DNA of 64,000 nt from Kosakonia sacchari (GTDB lineage Bacteria; Pseudomonadota; Gammaproteobacteria; Enterobacterales; Enterobacteriaceae): assembly GCA_900109485.1 (NCBI GenBank), contig FOAY01000003.1, forward strand, positions 366,816 through 430,815, read 5' to 3'. Position 1 is the stretch's first letter. The number at the start of each line of letters is the position of its first letter. The position numbers were made by a program, and so were the translations under genes. Positions 50,969 through 60,300 of this stretch are shown here, piece by piece. The notes beneath the pieces were generated by a model. The model did not search any database. It saw nothing but the letters and a program-made list of their open reading frames with translations, and was not told the DNA's origin.

Positions 50969-51748
50969 ATGCACCTTCAATTACGAAATTTAAAACGCCT
51001 GGCATTCATCGGGTTACTCGCTGTTTTTTCCATCAGGCTGCATGCGGAGGAGCTTCCCATTAAAAATATTGTCCTGGTCCATGGCGCTTTTACGGATGGC
51101 TCGAGCTGGAATGAGGTGATAACTCGCCTCCAGTCCCTTGGTTACCATGTTACCGCCGTGCAAAACCCCCTGACCTCGCTGCGCGATGACGTTGCGGCAA
51201 CCCGCAGAGTGCTGGAACGCCAGCAGGGAGGTGTCCTTCTTGTTGGCCACTCGTGGGGTGGAGCCGTCATTACCGAAGCGGGAAACTCAGCAAATGTTAA
51301 GGGGCTGTTCTACCTCTCGGCACTGGTGCCAGACAGCAATGAATCTGTTGCTGATGTACTTCAGCGGTTAAACGCCCCGATGGAAGGGATGCAGGCAGAC
51401 GGTAACGGCTTTATCTGGCTGGATAACCCGAAGGTATTCCATGACGTGATGGCAAATGATGTGTCGCAGAAAAAGGCGGCGTTATTGGCCTCTGCACAGC
51501 AACCCATTGCTGCGGGCGCTTTTGCAGAGAAAGTGACGCAGGCGGCATGGCGAAACAAACCCTCCTGGTACCTTGTTACTGAAAACGATCGCGCACTTCC
51601 ACCTGCGGTTCAGTCACGTTTTGCCAGTGCTATAGGTGCAAATACCACCCGGCTCAACGCCAGTCACATGTCGATGATATCCCACCCGGGAAAAGTAGCG
51701 GAATGGATAGATAAAGCAGCCCGGGGAATTCCTCCGTCCGGTCAATAA
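50969..51748 (+). CDS. Exported alpha/beta hydrolase
   Basis: The 259-residue product starts with a signal peptide (about 1-26, FIGLLAVFSIRLHA). It has an alpha/beta hydrolase fold: oxyanion HGAF near residue 39, nucleophile Ser95 in GHSWGG, acid Asp207 in ENDRALP, and His233 or His239 in ASHMSMISHP as base. It resembles the EstC/salicylate-esterase-like group often found near AraC regulators. The substrate is not known. It is followed after 13 bases by the azoreductase-like gene, so the two form an operon. The ATG at 50969 is preceded by only a weak ribosome site. Confidence 0.85.
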   Translation: MHLQLRNLKRLAFIGLLAVFSIRLHAEELPIKNIVLVHGAFTDGSSWNEVITRLQSLGYHVTAVQNPLTSLRDDVAATRRVLERQQGGVLLVGHSWGGAVITEAGNSANVKGLFYLSALVPDSNESVADVLQRLNAPMEGMQADGNGFIWLDNPKVFHDVMANDVSQKKAALLASAQQPIAAGAFAEKVTQAAWRNKPSWYLVTENDRALPPAVQSRFASAIGANTTRLNASHMSMISHPGKVAEWIDKAARGIPPSGQ

Positions 51749-51761
51749 AGGTGAAATAGCG

Positions 51762-52391
51762 ATGAAAATTCTACATATTGATTCAAGTATTAACCACGAT
51801 GTTTCCATTTCCCGTCATTTATCATCCGTAGTTGTTAAGCAACTTACCTGCAGCGGGAAATACAGCGAAGTTATTTATCGTGATGTTGTAAAAAATGAAA
51901 TTCAGCATCTTACAGCAGATATTGCTGCGGGATTCAGACCATTATCTTACACCGTAGCTGAAACAGCATTTGATAAGAGCGAACAATCACTTTCGCAACA
52001 ACTCGTCACTGAGTTTCTTGACAGTGATATTATCGTTATTGGCGCACCGATGTATAATTTCTCCGTTCCCAGTCAGTTAAAAGCATGGCTGGACAGAATA
52101 GCGCAACCGGGAAAAACATTTAATTACACCTCTTCTGGTCCCATCGGTCTGGCTGGCGGTAAAAAAGTTATCGTTGTATCAGCGCGGGGTGGTTTTTACC
52201 ATCACACTCCGCTTCAGAGCATGGATTTTCAGGAAAACTATCTGGCTTCGTTTTTTGGTTTTCTGGGAATCAGCGATATCGGGTTTATTCGTGCGGAAGG
52301 CGCCTCAAAAGGCGAGGAAATTAAACAACAAGGAATTTCCAGCGCAATTGCTTCTGTTAACGACACCCTGCAAAAATTTAATTTAGCATGA
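51762..52391 (+). CDS. FMN-dependent NADH:quinone/azo oxidoreductase, AzoR-like
   Basis: The 209-residue product has a flavodoxin-like fold as in AzoR. MKILHIDSSINHDVSISR binds the FMN phosphate, and GAPMYNFSVPSQLKAWLDR and the VSARGGFY loop line the isoalloxazine. Such enzymes reduce quinones and azo compounds in two-electron steps and protect from thiol stress. It is not the housekeeping azoR, as locus and sequence differ. It is more AT-rich than the core genes, which suggests recent acquisition. It shares an operon with the hydrolase and ends before a terminator. Confidence 0.88.
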   Translation: MKILHIDSSINHDVSISRHLSSVVVKQLTCSGKYSEVIYRDVVKNEIQHLTADIAAGFRPLSYTVAETAFDKSEQSLSQQLVTEFLDSDIIVIGAPMYNFSVPSQLKAWLDRIAQPGKTFNYTSSGPIGLAGGKKVIVVSARGGFYHHTPLQSMDFQENYLASFFGFLGISDIGFIRAEGASKGEEIKQQGISSAIASVNDTLQKFNLA

Positions 52392-52415
52392 GGGAATAAG
52401 CAGGTGACATAGCGT

Positions 52416-52458
52416 AACCCTGAGAATCTCCTTAAAGTTTCTCAGGGTTTACGGTTTT
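52416..52458 (+). terminator. Terminator after azoreductase-like gene
   Basis: AACCCTGAGAA and TTCTCAGGGTT form a perfect 11-bp stem with a 12-base loop, followed by TACGGTTTTTC. Confidence 0.8.
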
Positions 52459-52685
52459 TCTTAATCAAGAAAAATTCAATCTGATAGATTTCGCTTTATT
52501 TTTTTTACTTACAAAACGTCGAAAAGCATCTTCCGGCTCATCAATATTTTTGGATAACTTGAGGGAGATCTTTTTAAATTATTTATTGACGAGCCATAAG
52601 AAATAAATAAACGATCGATCGCCCCTTTTTTGATAGTTACCACCTATCGTAATGGTATTTTTTTAAGTTTATTCCGATCAATAAC
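52459..52685. other. AT-rich spacer before the chemoreceptor gene
   Basis: I see no gene in this stretch. It is rich in A and T, with repeated TTTTTT runs. It contains a GATCGATCGCC region near 52615 and ends in the sigma-28 promoter. The composition would suit H-NS binding, but no specific site can be called. Confidence 0.4.
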
Positions 52686-52712
52686 TAAGAGAAATCATTA
52701 TCCTGCCGATAT
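52686..52712 (+). promoter_or_regulatory. Sigma-28 (FliA) promoter of the chemoreceptor gene
   Basis: TAAG (52686-52689), a spacer of exactly 15 bases and GCCGATAT (52705-52712) match the FliA consensus TAAA-N15-GCCGATAA at 10 of 12 positions. The predicted start is about 55 bases upstream of the ATG. The gene would be expressed with the late flagellar class. Confidence 0.85.
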
Positions 52713-52772
52713 TTTTCTATGCCATCTGCGACTGCGCAGTTGGTGTGCTTATTAATTCACTAAGGAAAGACA

Positions 52773-54344
52773 ATGAAAAACAAAGCTACCATAGTAAAGC
52801 CGACAGGTATAAGTATCAGAAATAAGATTATTTTTTCGTTCGGTATTCTGATCGTGTTACTGGCTTTCATCGCCGGAAATGCGCTGTATCGACTTGACGA
52901 AGCCAAAAATAAGATCTCAAAAATTGTCACGGAGGATTATCCCACCACGGCAATGGGCAATAATCTTATCAGAGATGTTAATACATCAACGATTCTGTTT
53001 CTCAATGCATTAATCGAAAAAAATCCGCAAAAGCAAAGCCAGTTAATGCAGGAAGTGACTTCACGATCGGAAAAAATCAACGAACTCTATAAACAACTCA
53101 ACGCGGCGGCAGACGATGCAGCGTCCCAGGCGCTTTTAACCAATGTTACGGACATGCGAAAGCTCTATATCCAGTCGCGTAATAAGGTAATACAAAACGT
53201 TCAGTCAGATCCTGTTTCGGCGATTGAGGAATATACAAATAATACGCGTGAAAAAGAATTACAGTACATTGATAAAATTAACACCTTTATCAATCTCCAG
53301 CGAGATGAAATGCAATCGTCATATACTGATTTTTTGCATGATTACAGTACGTCAAAAATGGTCATGATCATTATCGCGATAGTTTGCCTGATTCTTGCTG
53401 CCACCATGGCGATCGTTATTTCACGTGCTATTGTTATTCCGATTAAACATGCGGTTGAGGCTGCTACGCGTATCGCCGCAGGCAATCTTGGGGAAGAAAT
53501 AAAGGTGACATCAAAAGATGAAACCGGGCAACTGACCAGCGCGATTTCTCATATGCAGGATGAATTAATAAAAATTGTCACGGAAATACGAGGCGGAGCC
53601 GAAAATATTGCGACCGGCGCGTCTCAAATTATGGCCGGAACCCGTGATTTATCAGCCCGTACGGAAGAGCAGGCCAGCTCTATCGAACAGACTGCAGCGT
53701 CAATGGAGCAGATTTCCGCAACGGTAAAAAATACGGGCGATAATACGGCGAATGCGTCGCAACTTTCGGCGAGAGCGAGTGGTGCGGTGACGGATAACGG
53801 AAAGTTGATGGCTTCGCTAACGCAAGAGATCCAGAATATCAGCAGCTCAGCGGATAAAATGTCTGACATCATCAATCTGATTGATTCCATTGCCTTCCAG
53901 ACCAATATCCTGGCGCTTAACGCTGCCGTTGAAGCGGCGCGCGCGGGTGAACATGGTAAAGGGTTTGCTGTTGTGGCGCAGGAAGTTCGCAATCTTGCCC
54001 AGAAAACGGCCAATTCGTCGAAGGAGATCAGGACCCTGATTGAGAACTCAACGCAGCAAAGCGTTCGAGGGCTGGAGATGGTACGCCAGGTAAACGGAAA
54101 AATGGATGAACTGGTACAAAATGTCGATAGCGTCACCCGTATTCTGAAAGAAATCGAGCAGGCCAGCCTTGAGCAAAGCGATGGTGTTCATCAAATTAAT
54201 ATCGCCATCGGGCAGATCGATACCACGACGCAGCAGAACGCCGCGCTTGTCGAGGAATCGGTTGCCGCTTCTGAAATGCTTAACGAACAGGCCAGAGTCA
54301 TGCAAGATCTGGTCAGCGTATTCCGGATTCCACAACATGCCTGA
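52773..54344 (+). CDS. Methyl-accepting chemotaxis protein
   Basis: The 523-residue product has a first membrane segment at about 18-40 and a periplasmic four-helix-bundle-type sensor domain (about 41-195). A second membrane segment follows (196-218, [16 protein letters not shown]), then a HAMP domain and a cytoplasmic signalling domain. The highly conserved hairpin tip ([20 protein letters not shown], from residue 371) docks CheA and CheW. Methylation-site helices flank it ([18 protein letters not shown]). The C-terminus ends VFRIPQHA and lacks the NWETF pentapeptide, so it cannot itself tether CheR/CheB as Tsr and Tar do. The ligand cannot be told. The sigma-28 promoter ties it to motility, although no flagellar gene is in the window. 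Confidence 0.95.
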   Translation: MKNKATIVKPTGISIRNKIIFSFGILIVLLAFIAGNALYRLDEAKNKISKIVTEDYPTTAMGNNLIRDVNTSTILFLNALIEKNPQKQSQLMQEVTSRSEKINELYKQLNAAADDAASQALLTNVTDMRKLYIQSRNKVIQNVQSDPVSAIEEYTNNTREKELQYIDKINTFINLQRDEMQSSYTDFLHDYSTSKMVMIIIAIVCLILAATMAIVISRAIVIPIKHAVEAATRIAAGNLGEEIKVTSKDETGQLTSAISHMQDELIKIVTEIRGGAENIATGASQIMAGTRDLSARTEEQASSIEQTAASMEQISATVKNTGDNTANASQLSARASGAVTDNGKLMASLTQEIQNISSSADKMSDIINLIDSIAFQTNILALNAAVEAARAGEHGKGFAVVAQEVRNLAQKTANSSKEIRTLIENSTQQSVRGLEMVRQVNGKMDELVQNVDSVTRILKEIEQASLEQSDGVHQINIAIGQIDTTTQQNAALVEESVAASEMLNEQARVMQDLVSVFRIPQHA

Positions 54345-54378
54345 TAACGCAACACGTTGCCGGGTTAATTAATCTTCA

Positions 54379-54408
54379 CCGGTGAAAGAGATCTGTTTCT
54401 TTCACCGG
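54379..54408. terminator. Hairpin after the chemoreceptor gene
   Basis: CCGGTGAAAG and CTTTCACCGG form a perfect 10-bp stem about 35 bases after the stop. There is no T run behind it, so termination strength is unsure. Confidence 0.55.
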
Positions 54409-54472
54409 ATCAGATTAAGGTCATTCTTAACGTACTTTTTTGGGGACCAGAGTGGCTATTACGTCATCATGC

Positions 54473-54499
54473 ATGCGTGCATGCGTGCGTTTGCAAACG
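54473..54499. repeat. Tandem octamer next to a 12-bp palindrome
   Basis: ATGCGTGC occurs twice in a row (54473-54488) and runs into the perfect palindrome CGTTTGCAAACG (54488-54499). No gene covers this spot. It may be a simple-sequence stretch or an operator-like site. Confidence 0.5.
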
Positions 54500-54572
54500 T
54501 GCTGCGCTTTAAAACAATCCTCTTATTCCCGGCGATGTGCGGCTTATTGCGGCTCGATTCGCCAGTGAGCGA

Positions 54573-54598
54573 CAGGATATCCCCTGTGAAATATCCTG
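54573..54598 (-). terminator. Inverted repeat beyond the lipoprotein gene
   Basis: CAGGATAT and ATATCCTG form an eight-bp stem with a 10-base loop, nine bases past the stop of the minus-strand lipoprotein gene. There is no T tail, so it is a weak candidate for its transcript end. Confidence 0.35.
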
Positions 54599-54607
54599 CC
54601 CCACGGT

Positions 54608-55285
54608 TTATTTTTTCAGCAGACGAGGCAACTGGTTCTCCAGTTCCAGCACGCAGGCATCCATCATTTTTTGTGTCTCTTCGCTGACTTTCGCGTAGTT
54701 ATTTGCTTTCCAGTCGTTTAACGGTGCGGTTTTCACCGTCGGTGCGCATTCAGCAATCACATAAGTACTGAATGCATTGCCGCCTTCCGGACGTTTGTAA
54801 AATTTAACCCGATAGGTGAGATCGTAATTGCTGTTGCTGGTCGACATATCGGTATAAATCAGTGACCACTGCGACGCTGCAATAAAGAGGGGCTGCGTGT
54901 AAGCGTAACCGCCGCCATTTTTTTCCAGCCAGTCGTGAATTTTGGCTTCCGCTTTCGGCGCTAAATAGCGGGAGGTCGGTTCAGGCAGGGTATCGATGGT
55001 GTTCCCTTTATAAGTATTTTTATCGAACGAGTTGCTGCTGATGCCGCCGCCAAGTATAGCGCCCACAACCGCAAGCCCCATACCGGTGCCGGAGTGCGCC
55101 GGAGAGACTTCCCGCAATTTAACGTCAGGATAGAGATTATTGTTCATCTCGGCGGGGCTGAAGATGGTAGCGACATCGACTTTGCTGCCGTTGCTTGCGG
55201 TCACTGCATGTGACGTCGTATTGGTTGCGCAGCCGCTTAACAAAGCTGCGGATAAAGTACCGGTAATCAAAAACTGAATTTTCAT
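54608..55285 (-). CDS. Lipoprotein of unknown function
   Basis: The 225-residue product has a lipoprotein signal with lipobox LSGC, so the lipidated Cys is residue 19. The +2 residue is Ala, which favours the outer membrane. A short glycine-rich hydrophobic stretch (GTGMGLAVVGAILGGGISS) follows at about 67-85. The C-terminal half is a mixed soluble domain with two cysteines (IAECAPT and MDACVLE) that could form a disulfide. I do not recognise the family. It is divergent from the cdiB-like gene over a 357-base spacer, so a link with the secretion pair is possible but unproven. Confidence 0.8.
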   Translation of the reverse strand: MKIQFLITGTLSAALLSGCATNTTSHAVTASNGSKVDVATIFSPAEMNNNLYPDVKLREVSPAHSGTGMGLAVVGAILGGGISSNSFDKNTYKGNTIDTLPEPTSRYLAPKAEAKIHDWLEKNGGGYAYTQPLFIAASQWSLIYTDMSTSNSNYDLTYRVKFYKRPEGGNAFSTYVIAECAPTVKTAPLNDWKANNYAKVSEETQKMMDACVLELENQLPRLLKK

Positions 55286-55642
55286 GTTTTCCCTTTCTCT
55301 ATTATTAAAATTAACGCGCGTAAATCGTTTTGCTTATTAAATCGCCCGGCGAGGTTTCTCAATACGGAATCGCGTTATCTAATTAGCGGCAGCCACACTA
55401 AAATCTTTATAAGAAATTTTCGTTAAGTTTTATTTTTGGTTAATTATTTTAGTGGCAAAATAGCACGAATAGCTAAGATCCGATCCAGCGTGTCAGTATA
55501 GGCACACTATAAAATTCGCACCCAAAGCCAAACTCACAAATGTAATGGCTATTTTCCAGATATATTAATTGTTGTTATTTTTTGTCTTTAGTAAGATCCT
55601 TAAAAAGGAAAATTAAAACATACTCATTGATTAATTTGCTTT
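55286..55642. other. AT-rich divergent spacer upstream of cdiB
   Basis: No gene is visible. The sequence is markedly richer in A and T than its surroundings, with long T tracts around 55430 and 55580. A CACTATAAAAT at about 55504-55514 could hold a -10 for the cdiB direction. AAGGAAAATTAAAAC at about 55607 looks like a ribosome site, but no start codon follows in the right place. Silencing by H-NS is plausible from composition alone. Confidence 0.45.
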
Positions 55643-57325
55643 ATGGCAGGGATGACACCACCGTTGAATTACATTCGTAGTTCGGCTCTTTTTTTATTAC
55701 TCGCGTTTACGGCACAGGCGGCGCCATTATCTCCGGCAGACCGTGACGCTGTCCGTCAACAGCAGGAACAGCTGCTTCGTCAGAGCCAGCAGCAACGTGA
55801 TGAACTGGAGCGCAGCACCACGCTGCCGCGCTCAGGCCAGAGTACGTCTGCCTCTCAGGCCGGTGGCCCCTGCTTTGCTATTCACACCATCACCCTTTCC
55901 GGCGTGACGCTTATCAGCGAAAAAGCACAACAGAAACTGACTGCGCCCTGGCAGAACCAGTGCCTGAATATGGCGAAAATAACCGAACTGGCCGCCGCGA
56001 TTTCCGACTGGTATATCAGCCGGGGATATATTACCAGCCGCGCTTTTCTCACCGAGCAGGATTTATCGCACGGCGAATTACGCATTGTCGTGCTGGAAGG
56101 AAAATTACGCCATATCCGCCTGGAGGGGGAATCGCCGCGCATGTTGAAAATGGTTTTCCCCGGTCTGGAAGGGAAAATCCTTAATCTGCGGGATATCGAA
56201 CAGGGGATGGAACAAATAAATCGTCTGCGGCGCGAACCGGTGCAGATCGACATCGTCCCCGACAGTGAACCGGGTTATTCCAGCGTGAATTTAACCGCCA
56301 CGCCGGAATTTCCGTTAAGTGCTTCTGTTTCACTGGATAACAGCGGGCAGAAAAGTACCGGTGACGATCAATTAAATGGTTCGCTGACCGCCAGTAATTT
56401 GCTGGGGCTGGCGGAACAGTGGCAGGTGAGCGGCGGGCGCAGCAGCGATTTTGCCACCGGCTATGACGCGCAAAATTTTCAGGCCGGGTTCAGCATGCCG
56501 TACGGTTACGGCCTGCTCGATTACAGCTATGCATGGAGCAACTACCGCACCACCCTCATCAATCTGGGCTTTCCGTGGATCTCCACCGGTGACACCAGAA
56601 CGCACCGCCTGAACGGTTCGTGGGTGGTGTTCCGCAACGGCGATATTAAAACCGCATTTACCGCCGGAATCACACAGCGCGCCTCGCGCAACTGGCTCAA
56701 CGACGCGCCGCTGGTCAGCAGCACGCGCAATCTCTCCAGCCTGCAACTGGGCATCAGCCATACGCAGAAAATAGTGGGCGGCGTGGCGACCTTCAACCCG
56801 ACATTCAGCCACGGCATGCCGTGGTTTAACGCTGAAACCGACGAAGGCAAAAGTGGCGATGAACCCCGCGCGCAGTTCCGCAAAGGGAGCCTGAGCGCCA
56901 GCTTCCAGCGCCCGCTCAGCGCCGATATCGTCTGGCTGACCAGCCTGTATGCGCAGTGGTCGCCGGACAGGCTCTACGGCAGCGAACGCCTGACGCTCGG
57001 CGGCGAAAGCTCGGTGCGCGGTTTTAAAGAGCAATACCTTTCCGGCGACAACGGCGGTTACTGGCGCAACGAACTCAACTACGTGCTGTTCACTTTGCCC
57101 CTGTTCGGGCAGATCAGCGCCACGGCGGCGGTGGATGGCGGCTGGCTGGAAAAAGACCGGCTCGATCGCTACGCCTCCGGCACGCTGTGGGGCGCGTCAG
57201 CAGGGCTTGGCAGCGCCGGACGCGGGTTCGCCAGCCAGATCTCCGTTGGCACACCGTTGCATTACCCCGACTGGCTCGCCCCCGATCACGTCAGTGTTAA
57301 CTGGCGCGTTGCTGTCACGTTTTAA
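55643..57325 (+). CDS. Two-partner secretion transporter, CdiB/ShlB family
   Basis: The 560-residue product is an Omp85-related TpsB protein. After a signal peptide (ending near TAQA, residue 26) comes a Gln/Arg-rich plug helix (about 31-58). Two POTRA domains follow (about 77-225), with Cys77 and Cys107 as a likely disulfide, and then a 16-strand barrel ending in Phe (WRVAVTF). The lid-loop motif VRGF is at 458-461. It exports the large TpsA protein encoded 11 bases downstream. The B-before-A order is that of cdiBAI and shlBA loci, not of fhaBC. The start codon is unsure: ATG 55643 has no good ribosome site, ATG 55652 is an alternative, and a TGA just upstream excludes longer forms. Confidence 0.93.
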   Translation: MAGMTPPLNYIRSSALFLLLAFTAQAAPLSPADRDAVRQQQEQLLRQSQQQRDELERSTTLPRSGQSTSASQAGGPCFAIHTITLSGVTLISEKAQQKLTAPWQNQCLNMAKITELAAAISDWYISRGYITSRAFLTEQDLSHGELRIVVLEGKLRHIRLEGESPRMLKMVFPGLEGKILNLRDIEQGMEQINRLRREPVQIDIVPDSEPGYSSVNLTATPEFPLSASVSLDNSGQKSTGDDQLNGSLTASNLLGLAEQWQVSGGRSSDFATGYDAQNFQAGFSMPYGYGLLDYSYAWSNYRTTLINLGFPWISTGDTRTHRLNGSWVVFRNGDIKTAFTAGITQRASRNWLNDAPLVSSTRNLSSLQLGISHTQKIVGGVATFNPTFSHGMPWFNAETDEGKSGDEPRAQFRKGSLSASFQRPLSADIVWLTSLYAQWSPDRLYGSERLTLGGESSVRGFKEQYLSGDNGGYWRNELNYVLFTLPLFGQISATAAVDGGWLEKDRLDRYASGTLWGASAGLGSAGRGFASQISVGTPLHYPDWLAPDHVSVNWRVAVTF

Positions 57326-57336
57326 GGATCAAGACG

Positions 57337-60300
57337 ATGAAGACTGACAAACCGGTTCGTTTTTCCCAGCGTGCTATCAGCTGGTTGATTATCAGCCTGC
57401 TGGTCTGGCAGCCGGTAGCGCCCGCGTTTGCTGCGGCGATCACGCCGACAGGCGGCACCAGCATGGATAAAGCGGGCAACGGCGTGCCGGTGGTCAATAT
57501 CGCCACCCCGAACGGGGCGGGCATCTCGCACAATCAGTTTCATGACTACAACGTCGGCAGCGAGGGGCTGATCCTCAATAACGCCACCGGGCAACTGACG
57601 CAGACGCAGCTTGGCGGGCTTATCCAGAACAACCCGAACCTGCGCGCCGGGCAGGAAGCGAAGGGCATCATCAACGAAGTGACCGGCGGCAGCCGCTCGC
57701 AGTTGCAGGGCTATACCGAAGTAGCGGGCAAGGCGGCGAATGTGATGGTCGCCAACCCGTATGGCATCACCTGTAACGGCTGTGGGTTTATCAACACGCC
57801 GAACGCCACCCTGACGACCGGTAAACCGCAATTCGATAAGGCGGGCAATCTCTCTGCACTGGAAGTGACCAAAGGCACCATTACCGTGGAAGGGCAGGGG
57901 CTGAACGCCAGCGGCAGCGATGCGCTGGCGCTGATTTCCCGCGCCACCGAAGTGAACGCCGCCATTCATGCGAAGGACTTAACCGTGACCACCGGGGCCA
58001 ACCGGGTGGATGCCAGCGGAAAAGCGACAGCGATTGCCGGAGAGGGTGCAGCGCCGGTGGTGGCGGTGGATACCGGCGCGCTCGGCGGCATGTACGCCAA
58101 CCGCATTCATCTGGTGTCCACCGAGAAAGGGGTCGGCGTCAACCTCGGCAACCTGACGGCGCGTCAGGGCGATATCACGCTTGATGCGAACGGCAAAATG
58201 GTGGTGAAAGAGAGCATTGCCGGCGGCGCGCTGATGGCGAAAGGCGACAGCGTCACCCTGAGCGGCAGCCACAAAGCGGGAGGCGATATTGCCGTCACCG
58301 CCGCGCAGGATGTGGCGCTGAATCACGCCACGCTGGCCGCCGACGGCAAACTGACGCTCAGCGGCGCGGGCAACACCACCCTTGTAGACAGTTCGCTCAC
58401 CAGCGGTGGAGAGATGTCGCTTGGCGGGAAACAGCTCACCAGCGATGCTTCCACCCAGGCCAATGCCGCAGGGAATACCACGCTGAAGGCGCAGACCCTC
58501 ACCCAGCAGGGAACACTGGTTGCCGGTGGTGACATGACGATACTGGCTGACAGCGCCACGCTGGACGGTACTCAGGCAGCGAAGGGGACGCTCAGTGTCG
58601 AAGCAAAAAACCTGCGCCACGGCGGTAAATCAGCGGCGACCCGTATTACGCTTAGCGCACCGGAAAGCCTCACCAACAGCGGTACGCTGGTGGCGGATAC
58701 GCTGGATCTCGGCAGTACCCACATCAGCAATAGCGGCCTGTTGCAGGGGACGCAGGCGTTGAACCTGCACACCGGGCTGCTTGATAACCTCGTCGGCGGC
58801 ACACTCTACTCTGCGAAAGACCTGACGCTTGCCATCCCGCAACTGAATAACGGCGGCCTGATCACCACCGATGGCGACCTGTATCTGCACGGCGATGCGC
58901 TGACCAGCGACGGCGAACTTAATGGCGTTAACCTGTTCAGCGATTACCACAGCCTGAGCAACAACGGCCGTCTGCTGGCGGACGGGCAGTTAACCCTCGC
59001 GGCGGACAGCATCCGCAACAATGGTCTGGTAGCAGCAAACACCACCGGCGTGACGGCAGACATCCTCGATAATGCGGGAACCCTGCAGGGTAATGATGCC
59101 CTGACGCTGCAAACGCAGAACACCCGCAACAGCGGGATGCTGGCGGGCGGAAATGCGCTGGATCTCAGCGGGCAGGCGCTGATTAACAGCGGCCTGCTGG
59201 CCGCGAAAAGCCTGACACTCAACAGCAGTGACATCACCAACAGCGGTACGCTGCAGGGCACCAGCCTGCTGACTGCCACGGGCAGCACACTGACCAACCA
59301 GCAGAATGGCCTGCTGCTGAGTAACGGTGCGGTCACGCTGAAAAACGATCATCTCAATAACGCCGGGCAGATGCAGGGCGGCACGCTCGATCTGGCGACC
59401 GGCGAGTGGCTGAACAGCGGCACGGCGCTCGGGCAAAACGGGCTGAATGCCACGGTCAGCGGCACGCTGGATAATCAGGGTAGCGTGGTCAGCCTGCAGG
59501 CGATGACGCTGAACGCAGACAACAGCAACAGCGGCACGCTGATGGCGAAAGTGCTGGCGCTGCACGGTGATTTACGTAACAGCGGCCTGATTCAGGGGAC
59601 TGATGGGCTGAACTGGCAGGGCACCAGCTTTACCGGCACGGCTGACGGACAGATGCTCAGCGGCGGCAGCCTGACATTACAGGGCTCCACGCTCGACAAT
59701 CAGGGGCGGATGCAGGGGCGCAACCTGACCGCCACAGCCGACAGTTGGCGCAACGGCGGCACGGTGCAGGCGCAGGATTCCCTGAACGCCACGCTTGGTC
59801 GTTCGCTTGATAACCAGGGGCAGATGCTGAGCCAGGGCGGGGCCGCCATCAGCGCCGCGCAACTGACCAACGACGGCAAACTGGCAGCAAAAGATCTCAC
59901 TGTGACCGCGCCGGATATCGCCAGCAACGGCATCCTGCAGGGTAACAGCAGCCTGACGATCGCCACGCAACATTTATTTAATGGCGGCAACGGCCAGTTA
60001 GTGAGCGGCAGCGGGCTGAACCTGAATCTTGATAGCTTCAACAATCAGGGGCTGCTGTACGTACAGGATGGCCTGACGCTGACCGGCAATACGTTGATCA
60101 ACGGCGGCAGTCTGGAAACCGGCGCGCTGGATGTCACCGCAGGCAGCCTCGATAACAGCGGCACGTTGCTGGCGCATAACCATGCCACGCTACAGGCGGA
60201 CCAGCTTACCAACAGCGGTAATCTCATTGCCGACACGCTGGCGCTGACGGGCTCCCGCATCACCAACAACGGGCTGATGCAGGGCACGCACGGCCTGACG

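Noticed and set aside
54379-54408. Attachment-site-like inverted repeat after the chemoreceptor gene
   Set aside because: No integrase or second copy exists in the window; a transcript-end hairpin is the simpler reading.
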